Assembly: GCF_015711015.1 (NCBI RefSeq)
Contig: NZ_CP064653.1
Coordinates: 4,712,001 to 4,776,000 of the forward strand
Direction: 5' to 3'
Length of the DNA stretch: 64,000 bases
DNA from: Methylomonas sp. LL1
GTDB taxonomy: Bacteria > Pseudomonadota > Gammaproteobacteria > Methylococcales > Methylomonadaceae
Position 1 is the first letter of the stretch. Each line of letters begins with the position of its first letter. The notes under the pieces were generated by a model. It had not been told where the DNA came from and did not search any database. It was given only the letters and a program-made list of their open reading frames with translations. Both the position numbers and the translations under genes were made by a program. Shown here one piece after another: positions 17,781 to 26,533 of the stretch.

Positions 17781-18881
17781 GTGAGTGTGCCTTTACGTCA
17801 GCAATTAGCTGTTGGTAGTTATCTGATCAAACAAAAATTAATGGGTGCGAAAAAGTATCCCTTGGTTTTAATGTTGGAGCCGTTGTTCAAATGCAACTTG
17901 GCTTGCGCCGGTTGCGGCAAGATCGATTACCCGGATGATATTCTCGATAAGCGTTTATCCGTTCAAGAATGTTTGGACGCGGTGGATGAGTGCGGTGCGC
18001 CAATGGTGTCAATTCCAGGCGGCGAGCCTCTGATTCATAAGGAAATGCCGCAAATTGTCGAAGGTATCATTGCCCGTAAAAAGTTTGTTTACCTGTGTAC
18101 TAATGCCTTGTTGCTCCGAAAACGCATCAACGATTACAAGCCGTCACCTTATTTGACATTTTCCGTTCACCTAGACGGCCTTAAACACAAGCACGATAGC
18201 TCGGTTTGTCAGGAAGGTGTTTTCGATATCGCCGTTGAAGCGATTAAGCTGGCGCTGGGCAAGGGGTTCAGGGTCAATGTCAACTGCACGTTGTTTCAAG
18301 GTGAAACACCGGAAGAAGTTGCGGAGTTTTTGGACTATGCGATGGAATTGGGTGTCGAGGGCGTGACAATTGCGCCGGGATTCAGCTATGAGCGCGCGCC
18401 CAAGCAAGACGTATTTATCAAGGGTGTTGATGTTAAAAACCTGTTTCGCGGTATTTTTAAAATAGGTAAAAACAGAAAATGGAAATTGAACCATTCTTCG
18501 CTGTATCTGGATTTTCTGGCTGGAAACCAAAACTACAATTGCACGCCCTGGGGTAACCCGACCCGTAACGTTTTCGGTTGGCAAAAACCCTGCTATTTGC
18601 TGGCCGACGAGGGTAATGCCGGTTCGTTCAAGGAGTTGTTGGAAACTACGCCTTGGGAGAAATACGGCACGGTCAAAAATCCCAAGTGCGCAAACTGCAT
18701 GGCGCATTGCGGTTATGAGGCAACGGCGGTCGAAGATACACTGGCACATCCGTTGAAATCGTTGTGGGCTAGTATTCGTGGCCCTAAAACATCCGGCGAC
18801 ATGGTGGTGGAATCAAGTCCGCAGTATGCCAGGGTTGGAAAAACCTCAATTTCCGATATTCCCGTCAAAATTGAATCATGA
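17781..18881 (+). CDS. hpnH: Adenosyl-hopene transferase, radical SAM
   Basis: This protein adds a 5'-deoxyadenosyl group to diploptene, the first step of side-chain extension to C35 hopanoids. From the GTG at 17781 it is 366 aa, starting MSVPLRQQLAVGSYLIKQ as the family does; GGAGAG lies 6 nt upstream. The radical-SAM cluster motif is CNLACAGCG near residue 36, followed by VSIPGGEPLIHKEM. A C-terminal Cys cluster (CANCMAHCGYEATAV) marks the HpnH subfamily. An upstream in-frame ATG at 17742 is less likely. It diverges from the squalene synthase arm and leads hpnH-hpnM-mlaA. Confidence 0.95.
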   Translation: MSVPLRQQLAVGSYLIKQKLMGAKKYPLVLMLEPLFKCNLACAGCGKIDYPDDILDKRLSVQECLDAVDECGAPMVSIPGGEPLIHKEMPQIVEGIIARKKFVYLCTNALLLRKRINDYKPSPYLTFSVHLDGLKHKHDSSVCQEGVFDIAVEAIKLALGKGFRVNVNCTLFQGETPEEVAEFLDYAMELGVEGVTIAPGFSYERAPKQDVFIKGVDVKNLFRGIFKIGKNRKWKLNHSSLYLDFLAGNQNYNCTPWGNPTRNVFGWQKPCYLLADEGNAGSFKELLETTPWEKYGTVKNPKCANCMAHCGYEATAVEDTLAHPLKSLWASIRGPKTSGDMVVESSPQYARVGKTSISDIPVKIES

Positions 18882-18922
18882 AGATTCGGAAGCGGATATT
18901 CTTGCGTTTTTATCAAATTTAG

Positions 18923-19537
18923 ATGACGGCTATGTTAAAAAAAATTTATTTCAGTTTTAGTTTTTTAATGCTTCTCTGTCTATCGTCATTGTCCTGGGCC
19001 GAGGAAACCTCGGCACGTCAGGTGGTGGATGAGTTTCAAAATCAGCTGATCGATGTGATGAAGCAGGGTAAAGAGTTGGGCTTTCAGGGGCGCTACGACA
19101 AATTGGATGCGGCGGTAAAAAAGAGCCATGACTTACCCAAAATTGCCCGGATTGTGGTGGGTAAGCAATGGGAGGAGTTGACCGCTGAGCAGCAGAACAA
19201 ATTGGAAGCCGTATTCAGTCAGTTGAGCGTGTCAGCCTATGCGCATAATTTCAAAAGCTTTTCCGGTGAGTCGTTTAGTTTTGTTTCGGAAGAAGAAACC
19301 GGACGAGGCGGCGTAGTGGTGCATACCAATCTGAAAATCCCCGGTGAAAAGGATGTCAAATTCGATTATATGATGAAGAAAAAAGACGATAGTTGGCAGA
19401 TTATTAATATAATAGCGGACGGAGTCAGCGATTTGGCATTAAAGCGTTCGGATTACACCAGTGTTTTAAACCGGGAAGGGTTCGATGCGCTGATTGCTAA
19501 AATCAATGAGAAAATAGAAAGTTACGCTAAACAATAA
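18923..19537 (+). CDS. hpnM: Hopanoid-associated toluene-tolerance/MlaC-like periplasmic protein HpnM
   Basis: This 204-aa secreted protein of the MlaC/Ttg2D phospholipid-binding family has a signal peptide to about residue 26 (LLCLSSLSWA). The mature part has the family pattern of helices around ARIVVGKQWEELTAEQQNKL, strands with VVVHTNLKIPG and VKFDYMMKKKDDSWQIIN, and a final helix. MlaC proteins ferry lipid across the periplasm. Its position after hpnH and before mlaA supports a hopanoid or lipid transfer role, which is inferred. A second in-frame ATG lies at 18932. Confidence 0.88.
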   Translation: MTAMLKKIYFSFSFLMLLCLSSLSWAEETSARQVVDEFQNQLIDVMKQGKELGFQGRYDKLDAAVKKSHDLPKIARIVVGKQWEELTAEQQNKLEAVFSQLSVSAYAHNFKSFSGESFSFVSEEETGRGGVVVHTNLKIPGEKDVKFDYMMKKKDDSWQIINIIADGVSDLALKRSDYTSVLNREGFDALIAKINEKIESYAKQ

Positions 19538-19558
19538 GTCTGTCAGGAATTGTAAGTA

Positions 19559-20575
19559 ATGCATACCCCCAGTTTACAAGGCAAAAGCCAAGCATCTCTA
19601 ATTTGGGCGCTGTTTTTTTCGGGCGCGCTATCGGTAACGGGGTGTGCCACTACCGAACCCGCCACCAGTGGTGCCGGGTTTTCAGCCGTAAGCGCCAGCC
19701 CGGTTGATCCCTACGAGGGCTTTAATCGCTCGATGTACGGATTCAATATGGGCTTGGATAAGTATCTGTTGAAACCGGTCGCCGACAGTTATAAATTTAT
19801 CACGCCCAACTTCATGCAAAGCGGAGTCACTAATTTCTTTAACAATCTTAAAGGTATCAATGTCGTTCTAAATGACATTCTACAAGGCAAGTTTGAGCAA
19901 AGTGCTTCCGATCTCGGCCGGTTTACCACTAATTCGACTATCGGTCTGTTCGGTTTATTCGATGTGGCAAGCGAATTGGGTTTGCAGCAAAATGTGGAAG
20001 ATTTTGGTCAAACGCTGGCGGTTTGGGGTGTGGGCCAGGGAGCCTATCTGGTGCTGCCGATTTTAGGGCCAACCACTGTGCGTGATGGGGGAGGGGTTAT
20101 CCTCGACAAGGCGGCCAATCCCGGTACTTATGTACCTGGTACGGGTGTGCTCGAAGGTATCAGTGATAGGGCTAACGCCGAAGGTGCTTTGAATTTTATC
20201 GACGAGGCCGCGTTGGATCCCTACGTGTTTACCCGCGAATCGTTTTTACAATATCGCAATAACCTGATCAACGACGGTAAAGCCGATGCCGACAGTTTTG
20301 ATTTGGATGTGGATGCCGAAGTCGATGTCGGCGAGATATCCGAGGTTAAATCCAAGGAAGGCAATGGCGTCGACAAATCTAAAACGCCTAAGGTCAAGGA
20401 TTCCGGCGGCCATGTCGAAAACAATCTTGAACTGGATGCGCCTAAAGCAGACGGTACCGTTCAGGCTTTTGACAGCATGTCTAAATCGTTCGATGATGCG
20501 GAGCGGCAATTTGAAGCGGTTTCTCTGAAGATGGACGACATCAGCAAAAAAAAAAGTCGCTGGAGAAGGCGTTAG
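19559..20575 (+). CDS. mlaA: MlaA/VacJ family outer-membrane lipoprotein with acidic C-terminal extension
   Basis: MlaA is an outer-membrane donut that removes mislocalised phospholipid from the outer leaflet and passes it to MlaC. The 338-aa protein has a lipobox (ALSVTGC) near residue 29 and the VacJ domain from VDPYEGFNRSMYGFN near 50. LKGINVVLNDILQGK, ALAVWGVG-like VWGVGQGAYLVLPILGPTT and AALDPYVFTRESFLQYR follow. Family members end soon after. Here about 90 extra residues follow, first Asp/Val/Glu-rich, then Lys-rich, ending KKKSRWRRR. With hpnM it suggests a lipid-trafficking pair attached to the hopanoid locus. Confidence 0.9.
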   Translation: MHTPSLQGKSQASLIWALFFSGALSVTGCATTEPATSGAGFSAVSASPVDPYEGFNRSMYGFNMGLDKYLLKPVADSYKFITPNFMQSGVTNFFNNLKGINVVLNDILQGKFEQSASDLGRFTTNSTIGLFGLFDVASELGLQQNVEDFGQTLAVWGVGQGAYLVLPILGPTTVRDGGGVILDKAANPGTYVPGTGVLEGISDRANAEGALNFIDEAALDPYVFTRESFLQYRNNLINDGKADADSFDLDVDAEVDVGEISEVKSKEGNGVDKSKTPKVKDSGGHVENNLELDAPKADGTVQAFDSMSKSFDDAERQFEAVSLKMDDISKKKSRWRRR

Positions 20576-20584
20576 TCTGACATA

Positions 20585-20606
20585 AAAGCCGCATGGATGC
20601 GGCTTT
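20585..20606. terminator. Bidirectional terminator between mlaA and apt
   Basis: AAAGCCGCAT (20585-20594) and ATGCGGCTTT (20597-20606) make a perfect 10-bp stem with a 2-nt GG centre, which would open to a tetraloop. The arms end in A- and T-rich bases. It lies 9 bp after the mlaA stop and 7 bp before the apt stop, so it can serve both converging genes. Confidence 0.7.
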
Positions 20607-20613
20607 CGCTGAA

Positions 20614-21132
20614 TCAATAATGCAATAGGGAATGTACCTCGTAATCCTTCAGTTTTTCCCGTCCCTCTAAAAAGTCTAGTTCCACTACAAACGCACAGGC
20701 AACCACCGTTGCGCCGAGTTTCTCAATCAATTCGCAACTGGCCTTGGCAGTGCCACCGGTTGCCAGCAAATCATCGATCAATAGCACTTTGTCGCTTTTA
20801 TCCACCGCATCGATATGCGCTTGCAACTCGGCCGAGCCGTATTCCAGATCATAAGATACGCTTTGCACATCGTAAGGCAGTTTGCCGGGTTTTCTGAGCG
20901 GAATGAAGGGAATACCCAGTTCCCAGGCGACCAATGAACCGAAGATGAATCCACGGGCTTCCATGCCGGCAACGGCGGTAATATCACGACCTAGAAAGGG
21001 ATGTAGCAGTTGATGAACTGCTAGCCTTAGTGCCGCCGGATCTTTCACCAATGGAGTAATATCTTTAAAAATAATGCCCGGTTTTGGGAAGTCGGGAATA
21101 TCACGGATTTTAGTTTTCAATCTGTCCATCAT
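20614..21132 (-). CDS. apt: Adenine phosphoribosyltransferase
   Basis: This enzyme salvages adenine to AMP with PRPP. The 172-aa protein starts MMDRLKTKIRDIPDFPKPGI and carries the type I PRTase motif VLLIDDLLATGGTA near residue 117, with AGMEARGFIFG near 55. Length is typical. Two adjacent ATGs exist (21132 and 21129); GGAG is 2 nt from the first and 5 nt from the second, so the second may be used. Adenine released by HpnG could be recycled here; that link is an inference from proximity. It is 14 bp after dxs copy B. Confidence 0.95.
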   Translation of the reverse strand: MMDRLKTKIRDIPDFPKPGIIFKDITPLVKDPAALRLAVHQLLHPFLGRDITAVAGMEARGFIFGSLVAWELGIPFIPLRKPGKLPYDVQSVSYDLEYGSAELQAHIDAVDKSDKVLLIDDLLATGGTAKASCELIEKLGATVVACAFVVELDFLEGREKLKDYEVHSLLHY

Positions 21133-21146
21133 TGCTCCAGTTTAAT

Positions 21147-22974
21147 TTACGCAGCAAACGTTTGAATTTTCGCCAAAATGCCTTTGGCATCGAGCCCGCA
21201 CAAACTGAGCAATTCCTCGCGGCTGCCTTGTTCGACGAAACGGTCGGGCAGACCGATATTCAACACCGGCATCAGGATTTTTTGCGCCTGTAAAAACTCG
21301 TTGATCGCGCTACCGGCACCGCCGGCGATGACGTTTTCCTCAATGGTGACGACGACGTCGTGGCTCTTGGCCAGTTCCAGCACCAAGGCTTCATCGAGCG
21401 GCTTCACAAAGCGCATGTTGACTACGGTAGCGCCCAGTTGTTTGCCAACTTCGACCGCTGGCGTGACCATGCTGCCCCAGGCCAGTATCGCGATGCGGCC
21501 GCCCTGATGTCTGACTTCGGCCTTGCCGATTTCCAGCTCGGTGAGCTCAGCCTCGACAGTCGCGCCGGGACCCTTGCCGCGCGGATAACGGACCGAGGCC
21601 GGGCCTTGGTGCTTGAAACCTGTCGTCAGCATCTGCCGGCACTCGTTTTCATCAGCGGGCGCCATCACCAGCATGTTGGGGATGCAGCGCATGTAGCTGT
21701 AATCGAAGGCACCGGCATGGGTGGGGCCGTCCGGACCCACTAACCCGGCTCTGTCCAATGCGAACAGCACATCCAGATTCTGCAACGCTACGTCGTGGAT
21801 CAATTGGTCATAGGCCCGTTGCAAAAAGGTCGAATAAATCGCCACCACCGGTTTCGCGCCCTGGCAGGCTTGGCCGGCGGCCAGCGTCACCGCATGCTGC
21901 TCGGCGATCGCCACATCGAAATAACGTTTCGGAAACTGCTTGGAAAACTCCACCAGGCCCGAACCTTCCCGCATCGCCGGCGTAATGCCCAGCAAGCGCT
22001 CGTCCTGTTTCGCCATGTCGCACAACCAGCGGCCGAAGACTTCGGTGTAAGTCGGATGCGGCGACGGCGCGGCCTTGGGCAGATAATCCTTGCTCGGATC
22101 GAAGGCCGGCACGCCGTGATAAGCCAAAGGATCTTTCTCGGCCGGCGCGTAACCCTTGCCCTTCTTGGTCACCACATGCAGGAAAACCGGGCCGGTCAAA
22201 TCCTTCAGATTCTCCAGCGTCGACACCAGCATATCGACATCGTGACCGTCGATCGGCCCGAAATAATTAAAGCCCAGCTCTTCGAACAAAGTACCGGGCA
22301 CGATCATACCCTTGACATGTTCCTCGGTCTTGCGCGCCAATTCCCACACCGAAGGCATCTTGGCGAGAGCCTTCTTACTCTCTTCCCGCACCGACGAATA
22401 AAACTTACTCGACAACACCTTGGTCAGATAATTATTCATCGCCCCGACCGGCGGCGAAATCGACATATCGTTGTCGTTCAAAATCACCAACAGATTGGCG
22501 TTGACGTCGCCGGCATGGTTCATCGCCTCGTAGGCCATACCGCCGGTGATCGAACCGTCGCCGATAATGGCCACCATCTTCTTATCCTCGCCGCGCAGCT
22601 GTGAGGCGATCGCCATCCCCAGCGCCGCGCTGATCGACGTACTGGAATGGCCGACGCCGAAAGCATCGTATTCGCTTTCTTCGCGCGACGGAAAGGCCGA
22701 GACGCCGCCCAGCGTTCGGATTGTCGGCATCCTGTCCTTGCGTCCGGTCAGAATCTTATGCGGATAAGCCTGATGGCCCACATCCCAGACCAACTGATCC
22801 ACCGGGGTATCGAACACATAATGCAGCGCCACGGTCAGCTCGACCGTGCCCAGGCCCGCCGAAAAGTGGCCGCCGGAGATGCTGACGGTATGAGTCAGAT
22901 AGCTACGCAGCTCGTCGGCCAAGGCCTTGAGCTGTTCTTTCGGCAGGGCGCGGACATCGGACGGGCCGTGGATG
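21147..22974 (-). repeat. 1828-bp direct repeat, copy B (dxs body)
   Basis: The partner is 8163-9990, same strand, about 13 kb away. The two flank the whole hopanoid/copper locus. No indels were seen between copies, and about 14 substitutions cluster at one end (see copy A). Flanking sequence on both sides is unrelated, so the repeat coincides with the gene body and not with a larger duplicated segment. Confidence 0.93.
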
Positions 22975-23006
22975 GTGTTCAGCAAGGGGTAACTGGACAG
23001 AGTCAT
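21147..23006 (-). CDS. dxs: 1-deoxy-D-xylulose-5-phosphate synthase, copy B
   Basis: Same reaction and motifs as copy [34 protein letters not shown]. It is 619 aa and starts [16 protein letters not shown]. Differences from copy A include KIQTFAA versus KIEAFAA at the C-terminus, and Gly, Gln and Glu in place of Ser, Arg and Asp at three sites in the last third. It lies downstream of ispA and xseB, the conserved proteobacterial xseB-ispA-dxs order, so this is probably the ancestral locus and copy A the derived one. A 130-bp gap separates it from ispA. Confidence 0.97.
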   Translation of the reverse strand: MTLSSYPLLNTIHGPSDVRALPKEQLKALADELRSYLTHTVSISGGHFSAGLGTVELTVALHYVFDTPVDQLVWDVGHQAYPHKILTGRKDRMPTIRTLGGVSAFPSREESEYDAFGVGHSSTSISAALGMAIASQLRGEDKKMVAIIGDGSITGGMAYEAMNHAGDVNANLLVILNDNDMSISPPVGAMNNYLTKVLSSKFYSSVREESKKALAKMPSVWELARKTEEHVKGMIVPGTLFEELGFNYFGPIDGHDVDMLVSTLENLKDLTGPVFLHVVTKKGKGYAPAEKDPLAYHGVPAFDPSKDYLPKAAPSPHPTYTEVFGRWLCDMAKQDERLLGITPAMREGSGLVEFSKQFPKRYFDVAIAEQHAVTLAAGQACQGAKPVVAIYSTFLQRAYDQLIHDVALQNLDVLFALDRAGLVGPDGPTHAGAFDYSYMRCIPNMLVMAPADENECRQMLTTGFKHQGPASVRYPRGKGPGATVEAELTELEIGKAEVRHQGGRIAILAWGSMVTPAVEVGKQLGATVVNMRFVKPLDEALVLELAKSHDVVVTIEENVIAGGAGSAINEFLQAQKILMPVLNIGLPDRFVEQGSREELLSLCGLDAKGILAKIQTFAA

Positions 23007-23136
23007 GTCTTAAAAAATTCCTTTATGTGTATCTAGGCAAGACCGGGCGCGCATTTCGGCGTCGCTCTTGCTCGCCAGGAGTAAATAACGACGCGATCCC
23101 GATTTAGATGATCACATCGTTGAGATAGTGCGAGGC

Positions 23137-24030
23137 TTAGTGCGTCCGTTCTATGATGTATAGTGATAAATCGCGCAGCAAGTCTGCTTCGGAGCCAAAA
23201 CCGGCCAAACTTTCGACGGCTTGTTCGTGTAACTCCAGGGCTTTCTGCTTGGCGCCGGCCATGCCCAGCAGGGCGGGGTAGGTCGGTTTGTCGTTGTCTA
23301 CATCCTTGCCTTGGGTTTTGCCCAGGGTGGCGGTATCGCTTTCCACGTCCAAGATGTCGTCCTTGACCTGAAACGATAAACCGATGCATTTGGCGTAGTG
23401 GTCCAGTTTTTTTGCAATGCAGGGATCGAGTTCGGACTTGGACAGCGCCGCAAGATTGACACTGGCGCGGATCAAGGCGCCGGTCTTATGGATGTGCATG
23501 TTTTCCAGTTCCGGCAGGGTCAATTTAGTGCCGACGGAACCCAGGTCAATAGCCTGGCCGCCGACCATGCCTTGCGAACCGCTGGCGCGAGTCAATGCGG
23601 CGATCATTTTCAGGCGGGCTTCGGCGTCGACCACAATGCTGGAATCGTTAGCCAGTATTTCAAATGCCAGGGCCTGCAGTGCGTCGCCGGCCAAAATCGC
23701 GGTAGCCTCGTCATAAGCCTTGTGACAAGTCGGTTTGCCTCGGCGCAGGTCGTCGTTGTCCATCGCCGGCAGATCGTCGTGAATTAAGGAGTAAACATGA
23801 ATAAATTCCACCGCGCAGGCTGGCGCGTCCAGCACGTCTTCGCTCAAACCCAAAGCCCGGCCGGTTGCATATGTCAACAGTGGGCGGGTACGTTTGCCGC
23901 CGTCCAACACGCTGTAGCGCATGGCTTGGTGCAGGGTCTGCGGTAGAATGTTCTCCGCGGGCAAACGGTCGGCCAACGCGCGTTCGACGCGGTTTTGGCA
24001 GGCGGTAAGATAGGTTTTTAAATTACTCAT
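23137..24030 (-). CDS. ispA: Farnesyl diphosphate synthase
   Basis: This enzyme adds isopentenyl diphosphate to DMAPP and GPP to give FPP, the substrate of squalene synthase. The 297-aa protein has the first Asp-rich motif in LIHDDLPAMDND near residue 80 and the second in FQVKDDILD near 218. The GGKRTRPLLTYATG and GGQAIDLGS segments are typical of class I prenyl transferases. Short-chain FPP/GPP specificity is assigned from family resemblance. It overlaps xseB by 8 bp. Confidence 0.94.
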   Translation of the reverse strand: MSNLKTYLTACQNRVERALADRLPAENILPQTLHQAMRYSVLDGGKRTRPLLTYATGRALGLSEDVLDAPACAVEFIHVYSLIHDDLPAMDNDDLRRGKPTCHKAYDEATAILAGDALQALAFEILANDSSIVVDAEARLKMIAALTRASGSQGMVGGQAIDLGSVGTKLTLPELENMHIHKTGALIRASVNLAALSKSELDPCIAKKLDHYAKCIGLSFQVKDDILDVESDTATLGKTQGKDVDNDKPTYPALLGMAGAKQKALELHEQAVESLAGFGSEADLLRDLSLYIIERTH

Positions 24031-24256
24031 CGTTGAATGGCTCCAGGGTTTGTTGGCCGTTTTTTTCTAATAGGATTTGCACTTTTTGCTCGGCTTCCTG
24101 CAAGGCTTGCTGGCAGTTGCGAGTCAATTTAATGCCGCGTTCGAAGGATTTTAAGGATTCCTCCAGGGAAATATCACCGCGTTCCATTTGCTCGACCAAA
24201 TTCTCCAGTTCTTCCATCGCTTCCTCAAATTGGGATGCGCTTTTTCTTCTCGACAT
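24023..24256 (-). CDS. xseB: Exodeoxyribonuclease VII small subunit
   Basis: This 77-aa helical hairpin subunit partners XseA in degrading single-stranded DNA. It shows FEEAMEELENLVEQMERGDI and SLEESLKSFERGIKLTRNCQ, the conserved XseB core, and ends in an acidic tail. It heads the xseB-ispA-dxs group and diverges from parE across 71 bp, which must contain promoters for both. Confidence 0.94.
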   Translation of the reverse strand: MSRRKSASQFEEAMEELENLVEQMERGDISLEESLKSFERGIKLTRNCQQALQEAEQKVQILLEKNGQQTLEPFNDE

Positions 24257-24327
24257 ATAATGTGTACTGACGTGCTCAAAAATGACCGAGCATTATAGTA
24301 TGAATTCACAGCCAATGATGAGTAACA

Positions 24328-26217
24328 ATGAGTAACGAATATAACGCCGCGGCGATTGAAGTACTGAGCGGCCTGGACCCGGTGCGCAAACGCCCCGGCA
24401 TGTACACCGACACCACGCGTCCCAACCATTTGGTGCAGGAAGTGGTAGACAACAGCGTCGACGAGGCTTTGGCCGGCCACGCCGACAGTATCGAAGTAAC
24501 GCTTTACAAGGATGGCTCGGTCAAGGTAGTCGATAATGGCCGTGGTATGCCGGTCGACATTCATCCCGAGCAGGGAATTCCCGGCGTGGAAGTCATCCTG
24601 ACCCAGTTGCATGCCGGCGGTAAGTTTTCCAACAAAAACTATCAGTTCTCCGGCGGTTTGCATGGTGTCGGGGTGTCGGTGGTCAATGCCTTGTCGGAAA
24701 AACTGCTGGTCGAGATCAAGCGCGGCGGCGGGGTGTATCAAATGGAATTTGCCGGCGGCGACAAAGTCAGCGAATTACAGCAAATCAATAACGTCGGCAA
24801 GAACAACACCGGAAGCACGGTACATTTCTGGCCGGACGGCAAGTATTTCGATTCCAACCGGGTGTCGGTCAGCAAGCTCAAACATGTGCTGCGCGCCAAG
24901 GCCGTGTTGTGCCCTGGCTTGAAAATCAGCTTGAATTCGGAGCTCAGCGACGAGCAATTCGAATGGTGTTATCAGAACGGCTTGCGGGAATATTTGCTGG
25001 ACCGGGTCGGCGACGCGGAGATTTTCCCTCAGCCGCCGTTCATGGCCAACATGGCGGCCAGCAACGAGGCGGTGGAGTGGGGCATTGTCTGGACGCCGGA
25101 CAGTCTGCCGGAAACCATCGCCGAGAGTTATGTCAATCTGGTGCCGACTGCCCAGGGCGGCACCCATGTCAACGGCTTGCGCGCAGGTTTGACCGAGGCG
25201 ATGCGCGAGTTTTTAGACTTTCGCAACCTGTTGCCGCGCGGCGTCAAGGTCGCACCGGAAGACGTCTGGGAAAGTTGCCACTTCGTGCTGTCGGTAAAGC
25301 TGGAAGACCCGCAGTTTTCCGGGCAGACCAAGGAGCGTTTGAGTTCGCGCGAATGCGTGACCTTCGTCTCCGGCGTCGCCAAGGACACCTTCAGCCTGTG
25401 GTTGAACCAGCATCCGCAGGAAGGCGAAAAAATCGCCGAGATCATTTTGGCCAGCGCCCAGAAGCGTTTGAGGGCCGGCAAGAAAATCATCCGCAAGAAA
25501 ATCACCAGCGGCCCGGCCTTGCCCGGCAAACTGGCGGATTGTTCGGGGCAGGATCTCAGTCGCACCGAACTGTTCCTGGTCGAGGGCGATTCGGCCGGCG
25601 GCTCGGCCAAGCAGGCCAGAGACCGCGAATTTCAGGCCATCATGCCGTTGCGCGGCAAGATTTTGAATACTTGGGAGGTCGATTCAGGCGAGGTGATGGC
25701 TTCACAAGAGGTGCATGACATAGCGGTGGCCTTAGGCATAGAGCCGGACAGCAACGACCTGCAAAACCTGCGTTACGGCAAGATCTGCATCCTGGCCGAT
25801 GCCGATTCCGACGGCAACCACATCGCCACCTTGATCTGCGCGCTGTTTTATCAGCATTTCAACGCGTTGGTCAGGGCAGGGCATGTGTTCGTGGCGATGC
25901 CGCCCTTGTATCGGATCGATGTCGGCAAGAAGGTGTTTTATGCCTTGGACGAATCGGAACGACTGGGCGTGTTGGCAAGGATAGAAGCCGAAAAACTCAC
26001 CGGCAAGATCAACATTCAGCGCTTCAAAGGTTTGGGCGAGATGAATCCGTCGCAGCTCAGGGAAACTACCATGAATCCCGACACCCGGCGCCTGGTGCAG
26101 TTGACCGTGGAAGAAAACGACGATACCCGTGAACAGATGGACTTGCTGCTGGCCAAGAAACGAGCCGGCGACCGCAAGAGTTGGCTGGAAGACAAGGGTA
26201 ATTTGGCGGAAGTTTAG
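24328..26217 (+). CDS. parE: DNA topoisomerase IV subunit B
   Basis: This is the ATPase subunit of topoisomerase IV, which decatenates daughter chromosomes. The 629-aa protein has the GHKL ATPase motifs: QEVVDNSVDEAL near residue 38, VDNGRGMPVDIHPE near 70, GGLHGVGVSVVNALS near 108. The TOPRIM domain shows LFLVEGDSAGGSAKQARDRE near 412 and ILADADSDGNHI near 490, where E. coli ParE has DADVDG. It ends IQRFKGLGEMNPSQL. The length and GSAKQ signature mark ParE and not GyrB. Confidence 0.96.
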   Translation: MSNEYNAAAIEVLSGLDPVRKRPGMYTDTTRPNHLVQEVVDNSVDEALAGHADSIEVTLYKDGSVKVVDNGRGMPVDIHPEQGIPGVEVILTQLHAGGKFSNKNYQFSGGLHGVGVSVVNALSEKLLVEIKRGGGVYQMEFAGGDKVSELQQINNVGKNNTGSTVHFWPDGKYFDSNRVSVSKLKHVLRAKAVLCPGLKISLNSELSDEQFEWCYQNGLREYLLDRVGDAEIFPQPPFMANMAASNEAVEWGIVWTPDSLPETIAESYVNLVPTAQGGTHVNGLRAGLTEAMREFLDFRNLLPRGVKVAPEDVWESCHFVLSVKLEDPQFSGQTKERLSSRECVTFVSGVAKDTFSLWLNQHPQEGEKIAEIILASAQKRLRAGKKIIRKKITSGPALPGKLADCSGQDLSRTELFLVEGDSAGGSAKQARDREFQAIMPLRGKILNTWEVDSGEVMASQEVHDIAVALGIEPDSNDLQNLRYGKICILADADSDGNHIATLICALFYQHFNALVRAGHVFVAMPPLYRIDVGKKVFYALDESERLGVLARIEAEKLTGKINIQRFKGLGEMNPSQLRETTMNPDTRRLVQLTVEENDDTREQMDLLLAKKRAGDRKSWLEDKGNLAEV

Positions 26218-26292
26218 GTGCGGCCTACCTGGTTTGTTAAAGTATGTTGGGTTATCATGCGCATACGAAAGCAATAACTAAGAGAGTGTTTT

Positions 26293-26532
26293 ATGGCAAC
26301 CACCGGAGCGGCAGCAAAGAAAGCTACCAACATCACGCTGTCGGTTGATGTGTTGAACGAGGCCAAGGCTTTGGGTATCAACATTTCGCAAAGCTGTGAT
26401 CAGTATTTGCGCGAACTGGTGCGTAGCGAGCGCGAACGCCGATGGCAGCAGGAAAATGCTGAATTTATTGCTATCTACAATCAAACCGTCGAGCAGGAGG
26501 GGTTGCCGTTGGAACCATGGCGGAATTTTTAG
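26293..26532 (+). CDS. ccdA: CcdA-type antitoxin
   Basis: This 79-aa antitoxin has a ribbon-helix-helix DNA-binding N-terminus (ATNITLSVDVLNEAKALGIN) and a toxin-binding C-terminal tail (ERRWQQENAEFIAIYNQTVE). It ends EPWRNF, as chromosomal CcdA proteins do. In the family, CcdA represses its own operon and neutralises CcdB. The gene is 75 bp past parE and its stop is followed after one base by the ccdB start. Confidence 0.9.
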   Translation: MATTGAAAKKATNITLSVDVLNEAKALGINISQSCDQYLRELVRSERERRWQQENAEFIAIYNQTVEQEGLPLEPWRNF

Positions 26533-26533
26533 C

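Noticed and set aside
24909-25718. 269-codon + strand frame inside parE.
   Set aside because: Out-of-frame shadow of a GC-rich gene; Gly/Arg/Gln-rich, no domain, and the parE frame is complete across it.
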